A DNA stretch of 36,538 bases from an uncultured Bacteroidales bacterium (lineage in GTDB: Bacteria > Bacteroidota > Bacteroidia > Bacteroidales > UBA932), in assembly GCA_934678915.1 (NCBI GenBank), contig CAKUSF010000006.1, positions 1-36,538 on the forward strand, given 5' to 3'. A model generated the notes under the pieces. That model saw only the letters and a program-made list of their open reading frames with translations, had not been told where the DNA came from and did not search any database. The position numbers and the translations under genes are program-made. Positions 8,276-16,012 of this stretch are shown here, piece after piece (positions within the stretch are counted from its first letter, which is position 1; every line of letters begins with the position of its first letter).

Positions 8276-9580
8276 TTAGACCGGCACAGCAATCAGATCA
8301 TACTCATCCGCACCGGTGATCTTCACATCAATGAACCTGCCACACAAATCTTCGGCAGGGATTCCATCGAAATCTTGTCCATTATACTTAACAACAATTT
8401 CCCCATCGACTTCCGGACTCTCGAATTGACTTCGACAAATCAGAACTCCGTCAGCATAATCATCAACAAGTACACGCTCGACGTTCCCAACCCTTGATTC
8501 GTTGAATGCTAAAGAGATACCACTCTGAACCTGCATTAATTCCGCAAGCCTTCGTTCTTTTTCCTTCTTGGCAACGGAGTCTCTGTAGTTCAAAGCACCG
8601 TAAGTTCCTTCTTCTTCGGAATATTTGAAGGCTCCCAAACGCTCGAATTTCGCCTCTCGAACAAAGCCCAAAAGTTCCTCAAATTCTTTCTTCCCTTCTC
8701 CGGGATGGCCGACAATCATAGTTGTCCTTAATACGACTCCCGGAACCTGAGCGCGAAGTTTCTTAATAAGCGTCCTTGTCCATTCTCCATCCACATTCCG
8801 GTGCATCTTGTCAAGCACCTTGTCAGAAATGTGCTGGAGCGGGATGTCCAAATACTTGCAAACCTTAGGATTAACACGCATCTCTTCAAGAACATCCTCA
8901 GGGAAGTCAGCAGGATAGGAATAATGAATCCTAATCCATTCTATCCCTTCTACCTCAGAAAGCCTGCGGAGCAGTTCTGCCAAAGCACGATGCTTATAAA
9001 GGTCAAGACCGTAGTAAGTTGTGTCTTGGGCTATCAGAATCAATTCCTTGACCCCGTCCTTGGCTAGCGCAGAGGCTTCAGACACCAAAGTTTCAATCGG
9101 GACCGACTTGTGAGCCCCTCTTATGAATGGAATGGCGCAATAGGAGCAACGTCGGTCACACCCCTCGGAAATCTTAAGATAAGCATAAGCCCTATGATCA
9201 GTACGAAGTCTTGCCGGGACCTTAACAGGAACACAACCAAGGGCTTTGACAATTGGATCCAAATCCCTCGCCCCGAACCAGAAATCAACTTCCGGAATCA
9301 GTTCAGGCATTTGAGACAAATATCTTTGGGAAAGGCATCCAAAAACCAGAATTTTACCAACCTCACCTGATTTTTTGCGTTCCGCTGCGTTAAGAATGGT
9401 CTGAATGGATTCTTCCTTAGCGTCTCCGATGAAACCACAAGTATTGATCACCAAAACATCGACCGGGCAGATTTCCCCTTCTGGCACAATACGCCAAGAG
9501 TCTTTTACCTGTGACAAAAGATGTTCTGTGTCAACTGTGTTCTTGGAACAACCTAATGTTATGACCTGTAGAGATTTCAC
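8276..9580 (-). CDS. rimO: Ribosomal protein S12 methylthiotransferase
   Basis: A radical-SAM enzyme that adds a methylthio group to a conserved aspartate of ribosomal protein S12. At 434 residues it has the family's usual length. The N-terminal MTTase domain starts VITLGCSKNTVDTE and carries further cysteines in VINTCGFIGDAKEES and VFGCLSQRY, which bind one [4Fe-4S] cluster. The radical-SAM motif is CDRRCSYCAIP. A TRAM domain ends the protein. The start is a GTG at 9580 that shares one base with the upstream TAG stop (TAGTG). RimO is favoured over MiaB because of the GCSKNxVDxE form. Confidence 0.93.
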   Translation of the reverse strand: MKSLQVITLGCSKNTVDTEHLLSQVKDSWRIVPEGEICPVDVLVINTCGFIGDAKEESIQTILNAAERKKSGEVGKILVFGCLSQRYLSQMPELIPEVDFWFGARDLDPIVKALGCVPVKVPARLRTDHRAYAYLKISEGCDRRCSYCAIPFIRGAHKSVPIETLVSEASALAKDGVKELILIAQDTTYYGLDLYKHRALAELLRRLSEVEGIEWIRIHYSYPADFPEDVLEEMRVNPKVCKYLDIPLQHISDKVLDKMHRNVDGEWTRTLIKKLRAQVPGVVLRTTMIVGHPGEGKKEFEELLGFVREAKFERLGAFKYSEEEGTYGALNYRDSVAKKEKERRLAELMQVQSGISLAFNESRVGNVERVLVDDYADGVLICRSQFESPEVDGEIVVKYNGQDFDGIPAEDLCGRFIDVKITGADEYDLIAVPV

Positions 9581-10044
9581 TATTCGTTAGCCTTATCCTC
9601 GTTCTTTGCCTGTTCGTCAGATTCCTCTGCCACGCCAGACTCCTCATCATTATTCACGAAATCAAAAGAGGCATAATTCTTTATGTCACTGTACCAGTCA
9701 ACGACCTTCCTCATGTGAGACACGTAGAACCGATCTGCGTCATAGTCAGGAATTGCCTTGGTAAACAAAGCCTTAAGCTCCTCAGGATCGGCTTTAGGTG
9801 ACGGAGCGTTGGTATCTGCGAGAACCTCATGCATCTTCAGAAAGACCTCCTGAAGCTTAATCTCTCCGTCAGTGGTATAGATAGAAATGTCTGCCAAAGT
9901 TGTTATTCTGCTTTTTGCATCAGCCAAAGTCCTCTTCTTGTCAGAAAGAGACTCGATGATGACACCATTACGCGCCTGAGCGACATACTCAAACAGGCCA
10001 TGCTGGCCTGAAATTGAGAGAATTTTTGAAAGATCTGTTTTCAT
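9580..10044 (-). CDS. DUF5606 family protein
   Basis: The 154-residue cytoplasmic protein has the Bacteroidota-conserved opening LSKILSISGQHGLFEYVAQ and a following VIIESLSDKKRTLADAKSRI with LADISIYTTDGE, typical of DUF5606. The C-terminus is acidic and low complexity (EESGVAEESDEQAKNEDKAN). Function is unknown; no catalytic motif is visible. It lies 31 bp after coaE and overlaps rimO by one base, inside the nusB-rimO housekeeping block. Confidence 0.85.
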   Translation of the reverse strand: MKTDLSKILSISGQHGLFEYVAQARNGVIIESLSDKKRTLADAKSRITTLADISIYTTDGEIKLQEVFLKMHEVLADTNAPSPKADPEELKALFTKAIPDYDADRFYVSHMRKVVDWYSDIKNYASFDFVNNDEESGVAEESDEQAKNEDKANE

Positions 10045-10075
10045 ATTCAGAAATATAGCAATTAATTTTTAATAA

Positions 10076-10699
10076 TCAAAATTCAAGATTACGGAACACC
10101 GTTTCGGTCTCCTGCCCCAACAAGCCTATTGCTCCATCATTGTGGATGACTGCATCGACTTTGGTAAGGTCAAAACTCTGCACAGCGATTCTTTTGAGGA
10201 TTTTATCCTGCGGAACGTTGTCCCGGACACTAGCCCTCTCAACTCTCTGTTCCAGAGGGGCATCCACCATCACAACCTTAGAGACAAGGGACAAAAATTC
10301 AGGCTTGCCTAAGATAATAGCTGACTCAAAGACACAAAACGGGCGTTGACCATAGAATACATCAGAGGCATCCCAATCCTCAAAAAGGGCATCTTGATTG
10401 GTGTTCCAGTTTCTGAAATCATTCAGAACGGCAGGGTGAATTATGCTTTCCAAAGTCTTTAGCCTTTCCGGAGAGGAAAACACTATCGAAGCAAGTTTGC
10501 TCCGGTCAAGGCTCCCATCCGAGAGCTTCAACTTAACCTTGAAAGCGGACTCGATAGAATCAAGAAGAGAGACGTCCTCGTCATAAAGCTTTTTGGCAGC
10601 AGAATCCGAATCATAGACTGGAATCCCACGCTTGGAAAGGATTGAGCAAACTTCAGATTTGCCACTTCCTATTCCGCCTGTGATTGCGACCGTTCTCAT
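10076..10699 (-). CDS. coaE: Dephospho-CoA kinase
   Basis: Last enzyme of coenzyme A synthesis, phosphorylating the 3'-hydroxyl of dephospho-CoA with ATP. The 207-residue protein starts with the P-loop AITGGIGSGKSEVCSIL and has YDSDSAAKKLYDED, the acceptor-binding segment, and the lid-domain arginines in EQRVERASVRDN. The length is normal. Its ATG overlaps the ybbR stop by 4 bp (ATGA), indicating translational coupling. Confidence 0.95.
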   Translation of the reverse strand: MRTVAITGGIGSGKSEVCSILSKRGIPVYDSDSAAKKLYDEDVSLLDSIESAFKVKLKLSDGSLDRSKLASIVFSSPERLKTLESIIHPAVLNDFRNWNTNQDALFEDWDASDVFYGQRPFCVFESAIILGKPEFLSLVSKVVMVDAPLEQRVERASVRDNVPQDKILKRIAVQSFDLTKVDAVIHNDGAIGLLGQETETVFRNLEF

Positions 10700-11676
10700 T
10701 GTCTTCCCTCCTCCACACAGTCAAAGACTTCAGGAGTGACCGTGCATTCTATCACCCCTTCCGGGACGCGAGAGGCATGGGCAATGCACTTACCGCCTAT
10801 CGAACTTTTGAAATCAGCGTAGTCAATGTAGAATTGAACACCTTCCGTAGGATCCTGAGACAATGGGAAAGCACATTTAAACACAACTGAGGCCGTGGAA
10901 GGATAGACAGAAAGCTTCTTGCCAGCAGGTACATTCCTAACTCCTACCGAAACCTCGGAACGAATCTCAACATAACGGGTCACGTCCAAAGAGTAGTTCA
11001 CCTCCGTTGTAGACATCCTTACACCATGAACCGGTTCCAGTCTAATCACTCCATGGGCACTGGACTTCAGGTTATGGAGATCAATGGTACGGGTGAAAAC
11101 CCTGTCAATGTGCTCCAGATGGAACGGTTCCCCATAAATCGTGACAGAGTCTGGCTGGAGCCTGATCTGTCCCATAGCCATGTACTGAGGTTTGAAACTC
11201 ACAACCTGAACAGCCTGAACAGGCACCTTTTTGTTGTTCTCAAAAGGGAACCTGAACTGGACAGTCTCCGAAAGGAATGACTCAAGACGCACACCGTCTC
11301 CGAAAATCTCAGTGACGTAATTGCTTAGTTCAGCGGCTGTTATGTAAAAGATCTCACCATCCTTATGATGGAGATCCTTGCTGTCAAAACGAACATTCAG
11401 AGCTTTCCTTTTTGCCTGATGACGAATCCTAAGCAAAGAGAAGCCCGAAGTCCGACATCTGGCGGCAATCATGCTGGAATTGGAGGAGACATTGGAGTGT
11501 CCCTCGATTTCGCAACGCGCAACCACCGGCATGCTCAAGGTGTCGGAATAATTCAGGGAAAGATTGTGAATCAGCCAGATACTGAACGCAAGCAAGAGAG
11601 ACATCAGAAAAACTGAAATGTCTCTCCCGTCAAGATGCAGTCTTCCCAGCAATTTATGAAGCCGTTCCTTCCACAT
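10696..11676 (-). CDS. YbbR-like domain protein, membrane anchored
   Basis: The 326-residue protein has one N-terminal transmembrane helix (FLMSLLLAFSIWLIHNLSL, about residues 23-41) followed by an extracytoplasmic beta-rich region with YbbR-like repeats (for example VPVQAVQVVSFKPQYMAMGQ and PDSVTIYGEPFHLEHIDRV). YbbR/CdaR proteins elsewhere regulate the diadenylate cyclase CdaA; no cdaA lies next to this gene, so that role is not established here. It is placed 20 bp after yajC and overlaps coaE by 4 bp, a pairing common in Bacteroidales. Confidence 0.85.
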   Translation of the reverse strand: MWKERLHKLLGRLHLDGRDISVFLMSLLLAFSIWLIHNLSLNYSDTLSMPVVARCEIEGHSNVSSNSSMIAARCRTSGFSLLRIRHQAKRKALNVRFDSKDLHHKDGEIFYITAAELSNYVTEIFGDGVRLESFLSETVQFRFPFENNKKVPVQAVQVVSFKPQYMAMGQIRLQPDSVTIYGEPFHLEHIDRVFTRTIDLHNLKSSAHGVIRLEPVHGVRMSTTEVNYSLDVTRYVEIRSEVSVGVRNVPAGKKLSVYPSTASVVFKCAFPLSQDPTEGVQFYIDYADFKSSIGGKCIAHASRVPEGVIECTVTPEVFDCVEEGRQ

Positions 11677-11696
11677 CCTCTTGGACTAAAAATCCT

Positions 11697-12035
11697 TTAC
11701 TGCTGAGGAGCGTCCTGAGTGAAATCTCTTACAAGAGAGTTCTTGTCAACTCTAAGTTTGACATCACCGTCAACCTTAATGAGAACTGTCCTGTCCTTGA
11801 TCTCATCAACAGTTCCATAGATTCCACCGGCTGTGACAACTTTGTCACCTCTTTTGAGACCGTTGCGGAACTTCTCCAGCTCTTTCTGTTGCTTTCTCTG
11901 AGGACGAATCATGAACAGCCACATTATCAAGAACATGGCAATAATCATAATCCAAAACATTCCTCCGCCTCCAGCCTGTGGCTGACCGGCTCCGGCAGGA
12001 GCAGCCTGCAAAGTCATAAAAGTAAGAATATTCAT
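11697..12035 (-). CDS. yajC: Preprotein translocase subunit YajC
   Basis: The 112-residue protein has a Gly/Ala/Pro-rich N-terminus, a single transmembrane helix (MFWIMIIAMFLIMWLFMI), then RPQRKQQKELEKFRNGLKRG and GDKVVTAGGIYGTVDEI, the YajC signature. It is an accessory part of the SecDF-YajC membrane complex. A TAATTTTG sequence overlapping the nusB stop about 22 bp upstream could be an internal promoter. Confidence 0.93.
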   Translation of the reverse strand: MNILTFMTLQAAPAGAGQPQAGGGGMFWIMIIAMFLIMWLFMIRPQRKQQKELEKFRNGLKRGDKVVTAGGIYGTVDEIKDRTVLIKVDGDVKLRVDKNSLVRDFTQDAPQQ

Positions 12036-12057
12036 TTCAAATAAAATTAGATATTTA

Positions 12058-12065
12058 CAAAATTA
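12058..12065 (-). promoter_or_regulatory. Possible internal -7 box ahead of yajC
   Basis: On the minus strand TAATTTTG fits TAnnTTTG, overlaps the nusB stop codon and ends about 22 bp before the yajC ATG. I did not establish a -33 element for it. It may be chance in an A+T-rich gap. Confidence 0.3.
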
Positions 12066-13025
12066 AGCAATTTTTTCGATCTTCACTATATCTCCTGTCT
12101 CAATCTGCTTTTTTATAAGACGGTCCAACAAGCCATTCACAAACGAGCGGCTCTTAGGGGTACTGTAGTACTTGGAGATTTCGACATATTCATTGATCGT
12201 GACTCTGACAGGCATGGAAGGGAAAGCTTTCGCCTCTGCAAGTCCCATCACAATCAGTACTGTGTCAGTGGTAAACAGACGGTCCTTTTCCCATTGCGAA
12301 GTGTTTTCTGCCACCATAGGGGCATACTTGCCGTAGCAAGTGTAAGCCATGCGGAGAAGCTTGTAAACGAAAGCCTTATCACTTTCGACCTCTTTGCCCT
12401 GCCCTTGGCTCATGTCACTTCTGTAAAGTGGAGGAAGTGCCCAACGGTACCCACGGGCAAGGGATTTAAGGGTATCACAACAAACTGTCAATGAATATGC
12501 TAGATCGTCACACCAAAGAATAGAAAGATCTTCCAGAATTTTGTCTAATTCTTCATTGTCAATGAACTCTTCTTCGAATATTCTAATGAACAATTTTGCG
12601 TCTTCTGCCACAGAACTGTCGGAAGAGGCCATGTACTCCTTAAAATAGTCTTTGGAGCAGATAGAATCATACACGCTTCTTATCAATGCATCGTAAGGTT
12701 CCCAAGATAGTTTACGGCGCGAGATGATCTTCTGAAAGTCCGGATCCTGTTCAAGCAATGGAGAAAGCGAGTTTTTGACGAACTTTAGGTTCGGATTCCG
12801 CTCTTCTTCGGTAGGGTTGATTTTCTTCTTCGCATTTTCTATTCTAGTCCGTGCCTCGGCTGTAAGGTACGGAATAATGTCTAGCATAAAGAGATACAGT
12901 GATCTAGTGGCTTCACAAGAAGCTTCCAGAAGGGCCTCTGTCTCTGGGAGTGTCATGGACGGATTCTCCGCATAACTGTAGAGTACCTTGAAAGCCTTGA
13001 TTCGCAAGATTCGTCTGTTGAGCAT
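12063..13025 (-). CDS. nusB: Transcription antitermination factor NusB (long Bacteroidota form)
   Basis: NusB binds boxA RNA with ribosomal protein S10 during rRNA antitermination. The protein begins MLNRRILRIKAFKVLYSYAE, typical of Bacteroidota NusB. At 320 residues it is much longer than the E. coli protein because of a large insert before the conserved C-terminal half (DTVLIVMGLAEAKAFPSMPV, TINEYVEISKYYSTPKSRSF). An in-frame GTG 11 codons upstream (13058) is rejected as start, because a perfect -7 box lies between it and the ATG at 13025. It is the first gene of the ten-gene minus-strand array. Confidence 0.93.
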   Translation of the reverse strand: MLNRRILRIKAFKVLYSYAENPSMTLPETEALLEASCEATRSLYLFMLDIIPYLTAEARTRIENAKKKINPTEEERNPNLKFVKNSLSPLLEQDPDFQKIISRRKLSWEPYDALIRSVYDSICSKDYFKEYMASSDSSVAEDAKLFIRIFEEEFIDNEELDKILEDLSILWCDDLAYSLTVCCDTLKSLARGYRWALPPLYRSDMSQGQGKEVESDKAFVYKLLRMAYTCYGKYAPMVAENTSQWEKDRLFTTDTVLIVMGLAEAKAFPSMPVRVTINEYVEISKYYSTPKSRSFVNGLLDRLIKKQIETGDIVKIEKIA

Positions 13026-13046
13026 AATTCCAATCAAATTTTTATG

Positions 13047-13054
13047 CAAAGATA
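13047..13054 (-). promoter_or_regulatory. -7 box of the nusB promoter
   Basis: TATCTTTG on the minus strand matches TAnnTTTG exactly and ends about 21 bp before the nusB ATG. It is back to back with the plus-strand -7 box at 13077-13084 serving the DUF3276 gene. No clear TTTG lies 19-21 bp upstream. Confidence 0.55.
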
Positions 13055-13076
13055 ACACACAATTTCAGATTTTTCT

Positions 13077-13084
13077 TAAATTTG
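13077..13084 (+). promoter_or_regulatory. -7 box of the DUF3276 gene promoter
   Basis: TAAATTTG matches TAnnTTTG exactly, 27 bp before the ATG at 13112. It is divergent from the nusB promoter; the two boxes are 22 bp apart. No -33 TTTG was found. Confidence 0.55.
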
Positions 13085-13111
13085 TGCGGATAACAAAACA
13101 TTCAGCGCAAG

Positions 13112-13489
13112 ATGTACAAAGATGATTACGAGCGGCCGAATTACGCTGACCGCAACACAGAGGACGTTTACTCCAAGCCTGTAAGAGCCGGCAAGAGGAC
13201 TTATTTCTTTGATGTCAAGAGCACAAAGGGTAACAACGACTACTACCTAACGATCACTGAAAGCAAGCGCAGACAGGAGCAGGACGGTAGTTTTTCCTTT
13301 GACAAACACAAGATCTTCCTTTATAAAGAGGATTTCGAAAAATTCCAGGAAGGCCTTACGGAAGTGTTGGACTACATGAAAAAGAATCTTCTGCCAGATG
13401 TGCCGGAACACAACTACGAGCCGAGACAGGACAATAGAAATGAGGCTAACGATAACCAATTCAGCGATGTAAAGTTCGAAGAATTGTAG
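13112..13489 (+). CDS. DUF3276 family, PUR-alpha-like nucleic-acid-binding protein
   Basis: The 125-residue protein has the PUR-repeat core KRTYFFDVKSTKGNNDYYLT, then ITESKRRQEQDGSFSFDKHK and IFLYKEDFEKFQEGLTEVLD, matching the DUF3276/PUR family. Relatives bind single-stranded DNA or RNA; Borrelia BpuR is the best-studied bacterial example. The C-terminal 25 residues are polar and probably disordered. It has its own promoter divergent from nusB and a strong intrinsic terminator, so it appears monocistronic. The target nucleic acid is unknown. Confidence 0.88.
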   Translation: MYKDDYERPNYADRNTEDVYSKPVRAGKRTYFFDVKSTKGNNDYYLTITESKRRQEQDGSFSFDKHKIFLYKEDFEKFQEGLTEVLDYMKKNLLPDVPEHNYEPRQDNRNEANDNQFSDVKFEEL

Positions 13490-13525
13490 ATTTCGTAAGA
13501 CACTTTAGAGTCCATTGACTATTTT

Positions 13526-13551
13526 TCCTCCCCCACAAGGGAGGATTTTTT
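13526..13551 (+). terminator. Intrinsic terminator after the DUF3276 gene
   Basis: The stem TCCTCCC (13526-13532) pairs with GGGAGGA (13539-13545) around a 6-nt loop and is followed by a run of T residues (13546-13552). It ends the short plus-strand unit 37 bp after the stop codon. Confidence 0.85.
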
Positions 13552-13581
13552 TGTTTTTATTTCTCAAAATGTGTAAATTAG
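13550..13581 (+). promoter_or_regulatory. Candidate promoter for the exported sugar-processing operon
   Basis: A TTTG (13550-13553) at the end of the preceding terminator's T-tract is spaced 20 bp from TAAATTAG (13574-13581), which differs from TAnnTTTG at one position. It would give a leader of about 45 nt. The match is imperfect. Confidence 0.4.
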
Positions 13582-13632
13582 GGGATTCAATACTAAAATT
13601 GAAAGTTCAACACATAAAACACAACACTGAAA

Positions 13633-15123
13633 ATGAGCAAAGAAATGTCAAGACGTTCCTTCTTGAAAACTGGAACTGCTGTGGCCGCTGGAATCGCTGT
13701 GGCCCCGAACATCATCATCGCTGGAGAAAAGACTCCTAAGAAAGAGAAGAAAAAGGTTGCGGCCAACGACAAGCTGAACATCCTCGGTGTCGGCATCGGA
13801 GGGCGTGGAGCCGCAGATCTCGCTGAAATGGAGACTGAAAACATCATCGGACTCTGTGACGTGGACTGGAAGTACGCTGACCATGTGTTCAAAAAGTACC
13901 CTCAAGCCAAAAAGTACAACGACTACCGTGTAATGTTCGATGAGATGCTTGACAAGGCTGACGCTGTGATGATTGCAACAGCTGACCACACGCACGCAAT
14001 CATAGCTGCCCAAGCCATGGCTGCAGGAAAGCATGTCTATGTCGAGAAACCTTTGACTCTTACCGTGTATGAAGCCAGGCTTCTGACAAAACTTGCCGCC
14101 AAGTACCGTGTTGCGACACAGATGGGAAACCAAGGCGCATCCAACGCAGGCACTAGGAAAGCTATCGAATGGCTATGGAACGGAGAGATTGGAGAAGTTA
14201 GGAGAGTTGACTGTTTCACAGACCGTCCAATTTGGCCTCAGGGGCTTGAGAGACCTACAAATGCGGAACCGATTCCTTCAACTCTCAATTGGGATGCGTT
14301 CATCGGACCGGCTCCAATGCGTCCTTACAACTCAATCTACACACCTTGGAACTTCCGCGGCTGGTGGGATTTCGGAACAGGAGCTATGGGTGACATGGCA
14401 TGCCACATCATGCACGTTCCATTCAAAGGACTGAAACTCGGCTATCCAACTAGAGTAGAAGCTAGCTCAACTAACGTTCTGACAGACAGTTGCCCTAGCG
14501 CAGAGATGATTCACCTGACTTTCCCTGCGAGAGAGAACATGGCGAAACTCGCTATGCCGGAAGTTGACATACGTTGGTACGATGGAGGATTCAGGCCTGA
14601 AAGACCTGAGGGACTTCCTGCCGGATTCGATCTCAACGTCAGCGGTGGCTGCAGCATCTTCTACGGAACAAAGGACATCATGATTGCCGGAACCTACGGA
14701 AAGGATCCGATTCTCGTCTCCGGTAGAAAGCCAGAAGTGCCTCACGTTCTACGCGAAATCACCGTGTCACACCAGCAAGACTGGATTCGTGCATGCAAAG
14801 AGGATCCAGATTCTAGAATCCCTTCTGCATCAGACTTCAGTGAGGCCGGTCCATTCGTTGAGATGGTTGACCTAGGAGTGGCAGCAGTAAGACTTCAGGC
14901 TCTGAATCAAGTTCTTGAATGGGATGGCCAGAAGATGGAGTTCACAAACATTCCTGCGGACGCCACCATCAAGATTCTCGAAAAGGACGGATTCTCAATC
15001 CATGACGGGCACCCTACATTCGAGAACAAATACACTGACCCGATGAACGCTCGTCAGTTCGCTGCTAGCCTGATCAAACGTCAGTACCGTGAAGGCTACG
15101 AACTTCCTGAAATGCCAGAATAA
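13633..15123 (+). CDS. Tat-exported Gfo/Idh/MocA family oxidoreductase
   Basis: The 496-residue protein opens with a twin-arginine signal, SRRSFLKTGTAVAAGIAVAP (residues 6-25), so it is folded in the cytoplasm with its cofactor before export. The Rossmann motif is LNILGVGIGGRGAADL (about 48-63). ADHTHAIIAAQAMAAGKHVY leads to the family's EKP motif (residues 138-140) with the catalytic lysine. GAMGDMACHIMH is the C-terminal active-site histidine region. Family members oxidise or reduce sugars and related polyols using tightly bound NAD(P). It leads an operon with a DUF1080 gene 25 bp downstream and an isomerase-like gene. In gut Bacteroides such sets act on 3-keto sugars and glycosides; the substrate here is unknown. 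An alternative ATG four codons downstream is possible. Confidence 0.92.
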   Translation: MSKEMSRRSFLKTGTAVAAGIAVAPNIIIAGEKTPKKEKKKVAANDKLNILGVGIGGRGAADLAEMETENIIGLCDVDWKYADHVFKKYPQAKKYNDYRVMFDEMLDKADAVMIATADHTHAIIAAQAMAAGKHVYVEKPLTLTVYEARLLTKLAAKYRVATQMGNQGASNAGTRKAIEWLWNGEIGEVRRVDCFTDRPIWPQGLERPTNAEPIPSTLNWDAFIGPAPMRPYNSIYTPWNFRGWWDFGTGAMGDMACHIMHVPFKGLKLGYPTRVEASSTNVLTDSCPSAEMIHLTFPARENMAKLAMPEVDIRWYDGGFRPERPEGLPAGFDLNVSGGCSIFYGTKDIMIAGTYGKDPILVSGRKPEVPHVLREITVSHQQDWIRACKEDPDSRIPSASDFSEAGPFVEMVDLGVAAVRLQALNQVLEWDGQKMEFTNIPADATIKILEKDGFSIHDGHPTFENKYTDPMNARQFAASLIKRQYREGYELPEMPE

Positions 15124-15148
15124 TATTAACTAATAATTCAATAGAATC

Positions 15149-16012
15149 ATGAAAAAGACTTTAATGTTTGCCGCATGCGCGGTGATGGTTTTCTCTATGG
15201 TTTCCTGCAAAAACGGGAACAAAAAGGCCGCAGAGACAAAAGCTGAGGAATCTACAGTTCCTGAGTACACGGTGGTAGAAAAAGATCAGGTAGATCTGTC
15301 ACAATTCCCTCAGGATGCTGACGGCTACTATGTCATCTTTGACGGCACATCCACTAATGGTTGGAGAGGCTATGGAAAAGATGCTCTTCCTTCTCGCTGG
15401 ACAATTGAGGACGGTTGCCTCAAATTCTCCGGAACTGGAACCGGTGAGGGACAGACCGGAGAAGGTGGCGATGTCATCTTCGCCTACAAGTTCCAGAATT
15501 TCCAGCTTGAACTCGAATGGAAGATCTCCAAGGGTGGCAACTCCGGAATCTTCTACCTCGGTCAGGAAGTCACGACCAAGAAAGAGGACGGCACAGAGCG
15601 CTTCGAGCCTCTCTACATCTCTGCTCCAGAGTATCAAGTACTCGACAATGCCAACCATCCTGATGCACAACTTGGCGTCGATGGCAACCGCATGAGTGCA
15701 TCCCTCTACGACATGATTCCAGCCAAACCACAGAATCAGAATCCGTTCGGTGAGTGGAACAAGGCTAAGATCATGGTCTATAAAGGCACTGTGGTTCATG
15801 GCCAGAATGACGCAAATGTGGTTGAGTACCATCTCTGGACACAGCAATGGACAGACATGCTTCAGGCTTCCAAGTTCTCACAAGAGAAATGGCCTCTTGC
15901 TTTCGAACTTCTGAACAACTGCGGTGGCGAGAATCATAAAGGCTACATCGGACTTCAGGATCATGGAGACGATGTTTGGTATCGCAACATCCGTGTCAAG
16001 GTTCTTGACTAA
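15149..16012 (+). CDS. DUF1080 lipoprotein (putative 3-keto-glycoside hydrolase/lyase)
   Basis: The 287-residue protein has a lipoprotein signal (MKKTLMFAACAVMVFSMVSC) with Cys at 20, then a short charged linker. The concanavalin-like DUF1080 (PF06439) domain shows FDGTSTNGWRGYG, then GGNSGIFYLG, SAPEYQVLDNANHPDA and the strongly conserved ending GYIGLQDHGDDVWYRNIRVK. Members of this family have been linked to cleavage of 3-keto-glycosides, the products of the adjacent type of oxidoreductase. The stop codon TAA shares its last base with the next gene's ATG (TAATG), indicating coupling. Confidence 0.9.
   Translation: MKKTLMFAACAVMVFSMVSCKNGNKKAAETKAEESTVPEYTVVEKDQVDLSQFPQDADGYYVIFDGTSTNGWRGYGKDALPSRWTIEDGCLKFSGTGTGEGQTGEGGDVIFAYKFQNFQLELEWKISKGGNSGIFYLGQEVTTKKEDGTERFEPLYISAPEYQVLDNANHPDAQLGVDGNRMSASLYDMIPAKPQNQNPFGEWNKAKIMVYKGTVVHGQNDANVVEYHLWTQQWTDMLQASKFSQEKWPLAFELLNNCGGENHKGYIGLQDHGDDVWYRNIRVKVLD

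Noticed and set aside
13026..13058. GTG start of nusB 11 codons upstream
   Set aside because: The perfect -7 box at 13047-13054 would lie inside the coding region, and Bacteroidota NusB proteins begin at the MLNRR position.
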